Under the pieces are notes generated by a model. That model made no database searches. It was not told where the DNA came from and saw nothing but the letters and a program-made list of their open reading frames with translations. Source: Streptomyces sp. ISL-98 (GTDB lineage Bacteria > Actinomycetota > Actinomycetes > Streptomycetales > Streptomycetaceae). Taken from it: 64,000 nucleotides of DNA. Positions 45,390-54,340 of the stretch are shown in pieces (position 1 is the stretch's first letter; each line of letters begins with the position of its first letter). Location of the stretch: the NCBI RefSeq assembly GCF_018614055.1, contig NZ_JAGGPB010000068.1, forward strand, positions 1 through 64,000, read 5' to 3'. The position numbers and the translations under genes were made by a program.

Positions 45390-45986
45390 ATGAGCACACC
45401 TGGCATCGGGCAGCCACCCGGGCCCGTACCTATGCCGCTGATCCAGCTGGCGTCCGCCGCTGCCGCCTCCGCCGCACGACCACCGGCGCAGCGGACCGGC
45501 GACAGCGATGCCGGTGTCCTGTCACTGCTCCGGCTGCCCGAACTGCGCGCACTGCGCCGTGACTCGCAGCGGAACGAGGCGGACCTCAGCTATGTGCGGC
45601 GCCTGCTGCACGGGCGGATCGACATCCTCAGGGCCGAGCTCTCACGGCGTACGGGGCCGGAGTCCCCGGTCGTGGACCGGCTTTCCGAGATCCTCGCCGA
45701 CGCCCCGTCGAGCCACCGCTCCTCCGCCCGGCACGTCACGATGTCCACGCCGCACAGTGAGGAGTCCCGGCTGCTGGCCGCCGAGATGCTCGCGGATGTC
45801 GAGCTGTCGGACCTCGGCGCGCGTACGGACGAGGAGCTGCACGAGGCGATGGGACGGCTGGTCCGTTACGAACAGCAGGTCTCGCGGCGCAGGCAACAGC
45901 TTCAGCGGACGGCGGACGATTGCAGTGCCGAGATCGCCCGCAGGTACCGTGATGGGGAAGCGCAAGTAGACGACCTGCTGACCTGA
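45390..45986 (+). CDS. rsiG: c-di-GMP-responsive anti-sigma factor RsiG
   Basis: A 198-aa helical protein. RsiG holds the sporulation sigma factor WhiG when bound to c-di-GMP. The nucleotide motif E-x3-S-x2-R-x3-Q-x3-D occurs at E161-S165-R168-Q172-D176, and a second copy at E63-S67-R70-H74-D78 has His in place of Gln. A GAGGGGA site is upstream. WhiG is not in the window. Confidence 0.88.
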   Translation: MSTPGIGQPPGPVPMPLIQLASAAAASAARPPAQRTGDSDAGVLSLLRLPELRALRRDSQRNEADLSYVRRLLHGRIDILRAELSRRTGPESPVVDRLSEILADAPSSHRSSARHVTMSTPHSEESRLLAAEMLADVELSDLGARTDEELHEAMGRLVRYEQQVSRRRQQLQRTADDCSAEIARRYRDGEAQVDDLLT

Positions 45987-46041
45987 GGCACTGACCTGGC
46001 CTTACGGGGAGCCTGGTCCAGCCCTCCTCGGAAGGTCGAAG

Positions 46042-47013
46042 ATGTCATCGAGCACCGCCGTCCCCGTCATATCCCCCTCCCCGGTCCTCGCCGAAGTCGT
46101 TCGTTCCGGTTTCGTCGAGGGCCATCACCGGGGATCGCTCGTCGTTCTGGCGGCGGACGGCAGTGTGGACCTGGCGGTCGGTGACCCGTACGCCCCCGTC
46201 TTCCCGCGCTCCAGCAACAAGCCGATGCAGGCGGCCGCGGTGCTGCGGGCCGGTCTGGAGCTGTCGGGGGAGCGGCTGGCGCTGTCGGCCGCGAGCCACT
46301 CCGGGGAGCCGTTCCACCTGGATCTCGTACGGAAGATGCTGGCGGAGGCGGGGCTCGCGGAGTCGGACCTCCAGACTCCGCCGGACCTGCCGCTGGACCC
46401 GGTGGAGGCGGAGACGTACCTCGCCGCGGGCGGGGTACGCGAGCGTCTCACCATGAACTGCTCGGGCAAGCACGCCGCGATGCTGGCCGTGTGCGCCGTC
46501 AACGGGTGGGACGCAGAAACGTACCTGCACCCCTCGCACCCGCTTCAGCAGCTGGTCCTGAAGGTGGTCGAGGAGGCGAGCGGCGAGCGCGTCACGGCGG
46601 TCGGGACCGACGGCTGTGGCGCCCCGCTGATGGCCATCAGCCTCACCGGCCTCGCCCGTGCCTTCCGCCACTTCGTCGTCGCCGAGCCGGGCACGGCGGA
46701 GCGCCGCGTCGCGGACGCGATGCGCGCCCACCCCGAGTACGTCGCCGGTACGCGCCGCCCCGACACGTGGCTGATGCGCGAGGTGCCGGGAACGCTCTCG
46801 AAGATGGGCGCCGAGGCGGTCCAGGCGGTGGCTCTGCCGGACGGCCGCGCCCTCGCGTTCAAGATCGATGACGGTGCGACGCGGGCACTCGGCCCGGTGC
46901 TGGCCGGCGTACTGCGCAAGCTCGGCGTGGACGGGCCGGTCGTCGACCGCATCGGGCGGTCGCCGCTGATGGGCGGGGCGGCGGAGGTCGGGGAGATACG
47001 CGCGGCGCTCTGA
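46042..47013 (+). CDS. Asparaginase, Rhizobium-type class 3
   Basis: A 323-aa asparaginase of the ReAV-like family. SxxK at Ser57-Lys60 (PRSSNKP), Cys140/Lys143 in MNCSGKHAAM and Cys192 in TDGCGAP match the zinc and catalytic set. It splits asparagine to aspartate and ammonia. Confidence 0.88.
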   Translation: MSSSTAVPVISPSPVLAEVVRSGFVEGHHRGSLVVLAADGSVDLAVGDPYAPVFPRSSNKPMQAAAVLRAGLELSGERLALSAASHSGEPFHLDLVRKMLAEAGLAESDLQTPPDLPLDPVEAETYLAAGGVRERLTMNCSGKHAAMLAVCAVNGWDAETYLHPSHPLQQLVLKVVEEASGERVTAVGTDGCGAPLMAISLTGLARAFRHFVVAEPGTAERRVADAMRAHPEYVAGTRRPDTWLMREVPGTLSKMGAEAVQAVALPDGRALAFKIDDGATRALGPVLAGVLRKLGVDGPVVDRIGRSPLMGGAAEVGEIRAAL

Positions 47014-47123
47014 GGACCTGCCCGGGGCCGACGGCCGGGGCGTGGGCTCGGAGCGAGGGCGTGTAATTTGCGGGCGTTTCAATACGGGCGACAGGCGGCG
47101 TCTCGTGTGCCTAGCGTGTGCGC

Positions 47124-48368
47124 ATGAGTGTCGACGTCCGTACGATCACCGCGTCCGAGTACCCCGACTGGCTCGCCGCCCTGGCCACCGGCTTTCTCCG
47201 CCGGACTGTCGCCTCGGAGGCCGAAGTCGCCGAACGCATGGCGTATACGGGCCTGGAGCGTGTGCAGGGCGCGTTCGACGACGGGCGGTGCGTCGCGACG
47301 TACCGCTCCTTCGCGCAGGAGCTCACGGTGCCCGGCGGCGCACAGCTGCCTGCGAGCGCCGTGTCCAACGTGACCGTGACGGCCACGCACCGCAGGCGCG
47401 GTCTGCTCAGCCGGATGATGGACACGGACCTGGCGGCGGCGAAGGAACGCGGCGACGTCCTGTCGACCCTGATCTCCGCCGAGTACCCCATTTACGGGCG
47501 GTACGGATTCGGGCCTGCTGCCGGCTTCACCGAGTGGGAGGTCGACGTGTCCCGGTCCGGGCTCGACCCGCGCTGGGCGGGGCCCGACGACGGCGGCCGG
47601 GTCGATCTGACCGACGGGGCCGACGTACGCAAGATCGGGCCCGAGCTGTACGAGCGCTTCCGGGCGGTGCAGCACGGTGCGATCGACCGGGACGAGCGCT
47701 GGTGGCAGCTCAACACCGGGCAGGTGACCCAGGCGCACCAGCCCTGGAGCAAGCCGTTCTACGCCGTCTACCGTTCGGCGCACGGCGAGGTCGAGGGCCT
47801 GATGGTCTTCGATTCCGACGAGAAGTGGGCGGACGCCAAGCAGCCGCTGAACACGGCGACCGTACGCGGCATGATCGCGGTGACGCCGACCGCGGAGCGT
47901 GCGCTGTGGCACTTCGTCTGCGCGGTCGACTGGATCACGTCGGTACGGTCCGGATACCGCGCCACTGACGATCTGCTTCCCCTCCTGCTCCCGGATCCCC
48001 GGGCTGCCAGAATCGTCAGTCAGGCAGATTTCCTGTGGGTGCGGCTGCTGGACGTCGTACGGGCCCTTGAGGCCCGTACGTATGCGGTGCCCGCCTCGCT
48101 CGTGCTGGAGGTGCACGACGCGGCGGGGCTTGCGGGCGGGCGCTTCCGGCTGGACGCGGCGCCGGACGGGGCGGTGTGCGTCCCGTCGTCCGAGTCGCCC
48201 GGTCTGACGCTGGATGTGCGGGAGCTGGGTGCGCTGTACCTGGGTGAGGAGTCCGCGGTGCGGCTGGTGGCGCTGGGGCGGGTGACGGAGGAGGTGGCGG
48301 GCGCCGCCGTCATTGCCGACGCCTTGTTCCGTACGTCCAGGCGGCCGTGGTGCCCGGACATCTTCTGA
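47124..48368 (+). CDS. Eis-like GNAT N-acetyltransferase
   Basis: A 414-aa acetyltransferase: GNAT domain with VTVTATHRRRGLLSRMM loop, a second atypical GNAT domain, and an SCP2-like C-terminal part ending in Phe (CPDIF), whose free carboxylate is catalytic in Eis. It may modify aminoglycosides or other amines. Confidence 0.88.
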   Translation: MSVDVRTITASEYPDWLAALATGFLRRTVASEAEVAERMAYTGLERVQGAFDDGRCVATYRSFAQELTVPGGAQLPASAVSNVTVTATHRRRGLLSRMMDTDLAAAKERGDVLSTLISAEYPIYGRYGFGPAAGFTEWEVDVSRSGLDPRWAGPDDGGRVDLTDGADVRKIGPELYERFRAVQHGAIDRDERWWQLNTGQVTQAHQPWSKPFYAVYRSAHGEVEGLMVFDSDEKWADAKQPLNTATVRGMIAVTPTAERALWHFVCAVDWITSVRSGYRATDDLLPLLLPDPRAARIVSQADFLWVRLLDVVRALEARTYAVPASLVLEVHDAAGLAGGRFRLDAAPDGAVCVPSSESPGLTLDVRELGALYLGEESAVRLVALGRVTEEVAGAAVIADALFRTSRRPWCPDIF

Positions 48369-48375
48369 GACCCGG

Positions 48376-48564
48376 CTAACCGAACGCGGGCTGTAAGAGC
48401 AGGACCAGAACGATGGCGCCGAGGCTCAGGCATGCCGTGTTCTTGGCCTTTACGCCGATGGACAGCAGGGCGACGGCGACCAGACCCATGGCGCCGAACT
48501 GCCACTGGATGAGCTCTTCGAGGGTGAAGAAGACTGCTGCGAGGAGGATGGCGATGAGCGGCAT
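48376..48564 (-). CDS. 62-aa membrane protein, paralogue A
   Basis: Two short hydrophobic helices flank a QWQFGAMG centre and an IGVKAKNTAC loop. It is clearly paralogous to 48734-48922 (FEKFAEWQYGAL..., VGVKAKSPTC). The two genes and their upstream DNA form a tandem duplication. Function unknown; linkage to devA suggests a developmental role. Confidence 0.75.
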   Translation of the reverse strand: MPLIAILLAAVFFTLEELIQWQFGAMGLVAVALLSIGVKAKNTACLSLGAIVLVLLLQPAFG

Positions 48565-48619
48565 TGCGGTCCCTCCCTGGGATTCGTCCCACTTGGCAGC
48601 TGGTTGGCCAGGTTGTTCA

Positions 48620-48634
48620 AGTTGGCCACCAACT
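48620..48634. promoter_or_regulatory. Palindrome AGTTGG-N3-CCAACT, copy A
   Basis: Exact 6-bp arms with three-base spacer, upstream of paralogue A. The same element occurs at 48984-48998. Confidence 0.65.
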
Positions 48635-48681
48635 CTAAGGAAGTTGTCCCCTACTTGGACCGAGAGGTAACCATTCCGCTT

Positions 48682-48710
48682 CCAACTCCCGCTAAATGGT
48701 GCGGAGTTGG
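48682..48710. promoter_or_regulatory. Inverted repeat ccaactcc-N13-ggagttgg, copy A
   Basis: Eight-base perfect arms sharing the caact half-site with the shorter palindrome. The centre (cgctaaatgg) is nearly the same as in copy B at 49046-49074. Confidence 0.6.
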
Positions 48711-48733
48711 AGAAGTTGTGTCGGAGATGTGGT

Positions 48734-48922
48734 TCAGGCCGTCGGGCCTGTCACCTGCATGGCGATCACCACGGCGCCGATTCCGGCGCAGGTGGGACTC
48801 TTGGCCTTGACGCCGACGGCGATCAGCAGCAGCCCTACGGCGCTGAGGGCGCCGTACTGCCACTCGGCGAACTTCTCGAACCCGACGACGACAACGGCGG
48901 CGAGCAACAGGAGTGCGGGCAT
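48734..48922 (-). CDS. 62-aa membrane protein, paralogue B
   Basis: ATG 48922 with GGAGGGA upstream. Same length and pattern as paralogue A: N-terminal helix, EWQYGAL, second helix, VGVKAKSPTC loop, C-terminal helix. It lies divergent from devA across a shared regulatory region. Confidence 0.75.
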   Translation of the reverse strand: MPALLLLAAVVVVGFEKFAEWQYGALSAVGLLLIAVGVKAKSPTCAGIGAVVIAMQVTGPTA

Positions 48923-48983
48923 GGTGGTCCCTCCTTCGGGGCGGGGCTGCGAGGGGCTGGTACTGGCATCGCCAAGTCGGGTC

Positions 48984-48998
48984 GAGTTGGCAACCAAC
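48984..48998. promoter_or_regulatory. Palindrome AGTTGG-N3-CCAACT, copy B
   Basis: Identical arms to the copy at 48620, upstream of paralogue B and within the devA promoter region. A likely GntR/DevA half-site pair. Confidence 0.65.
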
Positions 48999-49045
48999 TA
49001 CACCAAGTTTGTGCCCACTTGGCCGGGGTCAATAAACAACTTGCA

Positions 49046-49074
49046 AACAACTCCCGCTAGATGGCGAGTAGTTG
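49046..49074. promoter_or_regulatory. Inverted repeat acaact-N17-agttgt, copy B
   Basis: Six-base arms around a centre cccgctagatggcg that closely resembles copy A. It sits 34-62 bp upstream of the proposed devA start, suited to autorepression. Confidence 0.6.
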
Positions 49075-49107
49075 TAGCGTCGAGTTGTGAACCAGGAGAA
49101 GCTGACA

Positions 49108-49968
49108 GTGAACGGCAGAAAGCTCTCGTACGTGGAAGTGGCGGACGCCCTGCGCGAGCGCATCCACAGCGGTGACCTCAAGGCCGGGAACCCCATGCCG
49201 ACGCAGACCCGCCTGGCCGGCGAGTTCGGCGTCGAGCGCGGCACGATCCGCAAGGCGCTGCGGGTCCTCCAGGAGGAGGGCCTCCTCACCGGTGTCACAC
49301 GCGGCGCTCCGGCCCGTATCGCGGACGCACCGCCCGGCGCACCTGCGGCGCCGGAGCAGGCGCAGCCGACGATGGTCAGCCTGGGGCCGCGCATCACCAC
49401 GGCCTTCGCGGAGCCCCAGGTGCGCATCGACGCGGTCAGCCTGACCTCGGAGTCGCTGACGATTGCGCTGGGTGAGCCGCTGCGGCTGATCCACGAGGGC
49501 CGCATAAGGCCGGAGACCGTGGAGGCCCGGATCCTGCTCCCTAGCCGGGAGATCGCGCTGGCCTTCCCCACCCCGGTGGTGGACCCGACCGACGACGGCC
49601 CGGTCCACGAGCGCTGGCTCGCCCAGCGCAACTCCCAGGGGCAGGTGCTGCGCCACAACCTGCTGGCGCTGCGGCGCTCGCACGGCATCGACGTCAGGGT
49701 GACGTTCCGGGCGCTGCCGTTCACGCCGCCCGTGAAGCTCTACCTCCTCAACGGCTCCGAGGCGCTGTTCGGCTACTACATGATCCAGAAGCGGGAGGAG
49801 GAGATCGAGGACGTGACGACGGAGATGTACGACACGCTCGGCCTCAAATCGCTGCTGTTCTCGTTCGGTTCGGACGAGGGTGCGCGCAACGCCAAGTTCG
49901 TTGAGGAGTCCCAGACTTGGTTCAACGCACTCTGGAACACCATCACGTCGGACCTGACACTCTCTTAG
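49108..49968 (+). CDS. devA: DevA-like GntR developmental regulator
   Basis: A 286-aa regulator: winged HTH (VADALRERIHSGDLKAG ... TQTRLAGEFGVERGTIRKALRVL) and a 200-residue effector part that does not look like UTRA. GTG 49108 has AGGAG nine bases upstream; GTG 49087 is an alternative. Gene order after rsiG/Eis and the HAD partner fit S. coelicolor devA, a self-regulating gene needed for aerial growth. The shared palindromes are probable binding sites. Confidence 0.75.
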   Translation: MNGRKLSYVEVADALRERIHSGDLKAGNPMPTQTRLAGEFGVERGTIRKALRVLQEEGLLTGVTRGAPARIADAPPGAPAAPEQAQPTMVSLGPRITTAFAEPQVRIDAVSLTSESLTIALGEPLRLIHEGRIRPETVEARILLPSREIALAFPTPVVDPTDDGPVHERWLAQRNSQGQVLRHNLLALRRSHGIDVRVTFRALPFTPPVKLYLLNGSEALFGYYMIQKREEEIEDVTTEMYDTLGLKSLLFSFGSDEGARNAKFVEESQTWFNALWNTITSDLTLS

Positions 49969-50711
49969 TGACTTCTGACGCGACTCAAACCGGACAGGCG
50001 GCATCGGTGATCGAAAAAGTGCGGAATTTGATCACGGGTGCGGAGTGTGTGCTCTTCGATTTCGACGGCCCCATCTGCCGGCTGTTCGCCGGCCACCAGG
50101 CGCACCAGGTGGCGGACAGCCTGGTCGACTGGCTGGAGAAGCGCGGCCGGCATGTGCTGCTGACGGAGGAGGAACTGGCCTCGGACGACCCGCAGGACGT
50201 ACTGAAGGCCGTGGCCCGGATGCATCCCGGCAGCGACCTGGTCGAGGCGCTGGAGGAGAAACTCACCCGCGAGGAGCTGCGGGCGGCCGCCACCGCCCGC
50301 CCCACGCCCTATGCCGACCCGCTGATACGCACCTGGCGCGCTGTCGGAAGCCGCCTCGCGATCACGACGAACAATTCCCCGCTGGTGGCCGAGCAGTACC
50401 TGACCGGCCGCGGCCTCGCGGACTGCTTCAGACCCCACATCTACGGCCGCACCACAGACCTGGACCGGCTCAAACCGGCCCCGGACTGCCTCAACCGCGC
50501 CCTGACCGCGCTGGGCGCCCGCCCCGCCGCCTCCCTGATGATCGGCGACACGCCTTCGGACCTGATCGCGGCCCGGCGGGCGGGCGTGAGGTTCCTCGGC
50601 TACGGACGGGACCAGCCGCGCATGGAACGCCTCCACAAGGCGGGCGCGGACACGGTCGTCGACGATCTGGGGCAGGTACTCCACCTGGTACGGACGCTGG
50701 GCCGGGCCTGA
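49968..50711 (+). CDS. devB: HAD-family hydrolase, DevB-like
   Basis: A 247-aa phosphatase-type HAD protein: motif I FDFDGPICR, motif II TTNNS, motif III KPAPD and motif IV IGDTPSD. GTG 49968 shares a base with the devA stop (TAGTG), so translation is coupled. The substrate is unknown; in S. coelicolor devB accompanies devA. Confidence 0.8.
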   Translation: MTSDATQTGQAASVIEKVRNLITGAECVLFDFDGPICRLFAGHQAHQVADSLVDWLEKRGRHVLLTEEELASDDPQDVLKAVARMHPGSDLVEALEEKLTREELRAAATARPTPYADPLIRTWRAVGSRLAITTNNSPLVAEQYLTGRGLADCFRPHIYGRTTDLDRLKPAPDCLNRALTALGARPAASLMIGDTPSDLIAARRAGVRFLGYGRDQPRMERLHKAGADTVVDDLGQVLHLVRTLGRA

Positions 50712-50851
50712 GCCGTCACCCGTACCCCGTTCGGAGCAGGCGTCACCCGCTAGGCCTAAGGTGCCCCAAGTCACGGTGTAACCAAGGAACTTCGCAGTTA
50801 CTCTGTGCGCATCGTCATAGATCCCCCCGCGCGAGTATCCAGGAGAGGCCC

Positions 50852-52840
50852 GTGGGCAGTCTCCCTGCGGCCGTGGTGATCAGGACCTGGCAGGATGAAG
50901 CCCAGGTCCTTGCCGCCGTCAGAAAGGTGCTGCCCCACGCACCGGACCCTGTGCATAGGTATGCGGAAGGCGTGCGGCTCTCCAGCATCAGTGAGAACGG
51001 CAAGCCCGTCGACTCGTGGCTGATCCAGGCACTGGCCGGACTCCTCGCGCAACTGGCCGTACTGCGCCGGGAGGACCTGCCCAGGCTGCCCCCGGAGTGG
51101 CCCCGCGACGGACACGGCCGGTCGTTCCTCCGCAAGCTGGCCCTGCTCACCGAACAGCACGTATGCCGGCCGAACCGGCCCGAATTCGGCGGGCTGTTCG
51201 CGGCCCTGGGAATCCCGGAGGACGCGCTGACGGCGTTCGCCGCGCGGGTGCCGCCCATGGTCGGCCGCCCGTTCGGCCTGCTCCACACCGACCTGCACCG
51301 GGACAACGTGATCGTCTCCCCGCATGCGGACCCGCCCGTGACCTGCGCCGACTGGAGGCGGGCCACGTACGGGGATCCGCTGCACGATCTGGCCACCCAC
51401 CTCGTGCGGATGCGGTACCCGGATAAATCTCAGCGGCAGGAGGCCGAGCGCGCCTGGTACCGGGCCATGCTCCGGATCAGACCGGCGGCCGCCAACGGCC
51501 TGGAATCCGACCTGCGCCACTACGTGGACTTCGAGTACGCGCAGTCCGTATATCCGGACGTGATGCGCGCGGCCAGATCCCTGGGGCGGGAGCAGCGGCC
51601 GGAGGGACTGGAGACGGCGGCGGAGGCCGTGGAGCGGGCGCTCGGCCTCGCGCTGCAGCCGCTGAGGCTGTCCGATGTGCCCGGCAGAGCCGAGATCGAG
51701 AGACTCCTCTACCGCTGGCACGCGGCCCGCGTCGGCCGGTCCGGCACCTGCCTGCCCGCATCCTCGCCCGCCGTCTCCTGGGTGACGGACGAGCACATCC
51801 CCGAAGACCCCGCCTTCCCCTGGAGGGCGGTGACCGAGGCCCTCGCCGCGGAGGGCGCCGCCCCCGCCCGGCGGGTGTTCAAGGGCACCGGGCACCTCAA
51901 TACCGTCGTACAGGTCGAGAGCACCAGTGCCACCGTCGTCGTACGCCGCAAACTCAACGCCGCCGGTCGCAGGGAGCCGTGCTTCCTCGACGAGCATGTG
52001 GTGCTGAAGGCACTGGAAGAGCTGCGCGGCAGGGTGCGGGCGCCCAGGATCTACGCGACGGGCGTCAGCGCACTGTCGGACCGGTTCGCCGTCCACTCCT
52101 ACGAAGGCCCCGCCGACGGGTCACGGCCGCCGAACCACCCGGTCAACGGCCTGCTGCCGCACGAAGCCGACGATCTCGTCGACCAGCTCTGCGCCCTGGT
52201 CGACGTGGACGCCGCCGCCCTCGACCCCACCATGGGCAAGGACGGCTTCTATCACTGGCTGAGCGACCGTCTCGTGGAGATGGTCGGAGCCCTGCCCAAG
52301 GAATCCCTCCAACTGGCCCGCGTTCTCGGGCTGCCCGGCGCACAGCGGCTGAAGCAGATCCTGGCGCGGCACACCGTCACCCCGCGCGCCCCGGTGCTGC
52401 TGCACGGCGACCTCAACCCCTGGAACCTCGTCCGAGGCGACAGGTCCGGCCAACTCGTCCTCATCGACTGGGAGATGGCGATGGTGGGCGACCCGCTGTA
52501 CGACCTGGTGCGCCATCTGCACCTGACCCCGCACCGCCCTGAGATCCGGCGGCGGATGTACGAGCGCTGGGAACGCAGGCTGGGGACGCGCGGCGACGCG
52601 TACGTGGACGGCTGGGAGCAGGACTTGCGCACGTACCGCTGGATCGAGATCGTCCGCTCCGCCTACGTGGACCTCGACCGCCTGGTGACCGGGGCGAGCC
52701 TGGACGCGCCCAATGTGCGCCGGGCCGTCGACTCGTACTCGATGACCTTGCAGGCGGCCACGGCTTCCCTCGGCCTGCGTGGCGCCAGGACGAACAACCC
52801 TTGCCTTGCCCTGGCGACACTTGCGCCGTCCGCCTCCTGA
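50852..52840 (+). CDS. Double APH-fold phosphotransferase
   Basis: A 662-aa protein with two aminoglycoside-phosphotransferase-like halves. The first half has HTDLHRDN (145-152) and Asp167 but seems to lack a kinase N-lobe. The second is complete: Lys367 in VVVRRKL, HGDLNPWN (518-525) and IDWE (538-541). GTG 50852 has AGGAGAGG upstream. It likely phosphorylates a small molecule; resistance or developmental roles are guesses. Confidence 0.85.
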   Translation: MGSLPAAVVIRTWQDEAQVLAAVRKVLPHAPDPVHRYAEGVRLSSISENGKPVDSWLIQALAGLLAQLAVLRREDLPRLPPEWPRDGHGRSFLRKLALLTEQHVCRPNRPEFGGLFAALGIPEDALTAFAARVPPMVGRPFGLLHTDLHRDNVIVSPHADPPVTCADWRRATYGDPLHDLATHLVRMRYPDKSQRQEAERAWYRAMLRIRPAAANGLESDLRHYVDFEYAQSVYPDVMRAARSLGREQRPEGLETAAEAVERALGLALQPLRLSDVPGRAEIERLLYRWHAARVGRSGTCLPASSPAVSWVTDEHIPEDPAFPWRAVTEALAAEGAAPARRVFKGTGHLNTVVQVESTSATVVVRRKLNAAGRREPCFLDEHVVLKALEELRGRVRAPRIYATGVSALSDRFAVHSYEGPADGSRPPNHPVNGLLPHEADDLVDQLCALVDVDAAALDPTMGKDGFYHWLSDRLVEMVGALPKESLQLARVLGLPGAQRLKQILARHTVTPRAPVLLHGDLNPWNLVRGDRSGQLVLIDWEMAMVGDPLYDLVRHLHLTPHRPEIRRRMYERWERRLGTRGDAYVDGWEQDLRTYRWIEIVRSAYVDLDRLVTGASLDAPNVRRAVDSYSMTLQAATASLGLRGARTNNPCLALATLAPSAS

Positions 52841-52935
52841 ACAGCCTCTCCGGTTTCGAGTTCTCCTTCGGGCTCGACCGGCTGCTGGACTGGGTCGAGG
52901 TGCTGGTGCGGAAGCGGAAGCGGGCCGGAGGGTAG
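52838..52935 (+). pseudogene. Possible TetR C-terminal remnant
   Basis: Read in the frame ending at TAG 52933, the DNA encodes GFEFSFGLDRLLDWVEVLV, which resembles the last helix of TetR repressors. No HTH or start remains. It sits at the left edge of the rppA insert. Confidence 0.35.
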
Positions 52936-53012
52936 CCGGAGTCGCGCTGCCGGGGCAGGTGGCGGGGCCGGTGGGCCCGCATGTGAGACACGTTCGGGTG
53001 CACTCTTCATCT

Positions 53013-53027
53013 TATGTGATTGACATA
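53013..53027 (+). promoter_or_regulatory. rppA -35 region with overlapping palindrome
   Basis: A perfect TTGACA (53020-53025) in an AT-rich patch lies inside tatgt-N5-acata. A matching -10 is not obvious. The layout suggests a repressor or activator site at the rppA promoter. Confidence 0.45.
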
Positions 53028-53117
53028 TGCCTGCTCATGGGGAAATTCACGGTCCTACCCGGCCGCAGACGAGCGGTAGCCCGTACGGGGCATCGCATGA
53101 CCTTGAGGGGCGGTCCG

Positions 53118-54257
53118 ATGGCAACGCTGTGCAGACCGGCTGTTTCCGTACCCGAGCACATCATCACCGTCGCGCAGACGCTCGACCTGGCCCGGACGTT
53201 GCACGCCGATCATCCTCAACTCGCCCTGGCACTAAGGCTGATCGAAAACACCGGCGTACGGAAGCGCCACCTTGTCCAGCCGATCGAGGAGACCCTGCGC
53301 CATCCAGGGCTCCGGGCACGCAACCTGCGATACGAGTCCGAGGCGAAGGCGCGGGTGCCGGAGGTCGTCCGGCGCGCGCTGGACCACGCCGAACTGCGGC
53401 CGGCCGACATCGGCCTCATCGTCTACGTCTCGTGCACCGGCTTCATGATGCCGTCCCTGACAGCCTGGATGATCAACACCATGGGGTTCCGCTCCGACAC
53501 CCGGCAGATGCCGATCGCCCAGCTCGGCTGCGCGGCGGGCGGGGCGGCGATCAACCGGGCCCACGACTTCTGCACCGCCTATCCGGGCGCCAACGCGCTG
53601 GTGGTCTCGTGCGAATTCTGCTCGCTCTGCTACCAGCCCACCGACATCGGCATCGGATCGCTGCTCTCCAACGGGCTGTTCGGTGATGCGGTGGCGGCCG
53701 TCGCCCTACGCGGCACCGGAGGCACCGGCATGTCGCTGGAGCGCAACGGCTCCCATCTGGTGCCCGACACCGAGGACTGGATCGCGTACAGCGTCCGCGA
53801 GACCGGATTCCACTTCCTGCTGGACAAACGGGTCCCCGGCACCATGGAGCCGCTGGCCCCGGCACTCAAGGAACTGGCCGCCCAGCACGGCTGGGACGCC
53901 GGACAGCTCGATTTCTACGTCGTGCACGCCGGCGGTCCGCGCATCCTGGACGACCTGTGCCGCTTTCTCGACGTACCCCCCGAGGCATTCCGCTTCAGCC
54001 GGGCGACGCTGACCGAGTACGGCAATATCGCGAGCGCCGTGGTGCTGGACGCCTTCGGCAGATTCTTCGACGAAGGCTCCGCCGTCGACTCCGCGCGGGG
54101 TCTCATCGCGGGCTTCGGGCCGGGCATCACGGCCGAGATCTCCCTCGGCAGCTGGGTCACGGACACGGCCCCTGCCCCCGTACGCACCTTCCTCTCCCCG
54201 GTGACCGCCGGGCTGCCTGCGGTCGCGGTGCTGGACGAGGAATGCCCCGCAGTCTGA
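53118..54257 (+). CDS. rppA: Type III polyketide synthase RppA (THN synthase)
   Basis: A 379-aa chalcone-synthase-fold enzyme that condenses five malonyl-CoA into 1,3,6,8-tetrahydroxynaphthalene. The Cys138-His270-Asn303 triad falls on the same numbers as known RppA, in QLGCAAGG, YVVHAGGP and EYGNIAS. GAGGGG precedes ATG 53118. THN is the precursor of flaviolin and dark spore or mycelial pigment. Confidence 0.95.
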   Translation: MATLCRPAVSVPEHIITVAQTLDLARTLHADHPQLALALRLIENTGVRKRHLVQPIEETLRHPGLRARNLRYESEAKARVPEVVRRALDHAELRPADIGLIVYVSCTGFMMPSLTAWMINTMGFRSDTRQMPIAQLGCAAGGAAINRAHDFCTAYPGANALVVSCEFCSLCYQPTDIGIGSLLSNGLFGDAVAAVALRGTGGTGMSLERNGSHLVPDTEDWIAYSVRETGFHFLLDKRVPGTMEPLAPALKELAAQHGWDAGQLDFYVVHAGGPRILDDLCRFLDVPPEAFRFSRATLTEYGNIASAVVLDAFGRFFDEGSAVDSARGLIAGFGPGITAEISLGSWVTDTAPAPVRTFLSPVTAGLPAVAVLDEECPAV

Positions 54258-54336
54258 ACACAGGACCGTGAACCCAGGCCGTGAACTCAGGACCGTGAAC
54301 TCAGGACCGTGAACTCAGGACCGTGAACTCAGGACC
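54254..54336. repeat. Six tandem copies of a 14-bp unit
   Basis: Four perfect gtgaactcaggacc units (54281-54336) follow two variant ones (54254-54280; the second is 13 bp). They fill the rppA-P450 gap and each carries a ribosome-site-like cagga and a GTG. Confidence 0.9.
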
Positions 54337-54340
54337 GGAG

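Noticed and set aside
49108..49968. UTRA domain in the GntR regulator
   Set aside because: The C-terminal 200 residues lack UTRA-typical motifs, so no ligand class was assigned.
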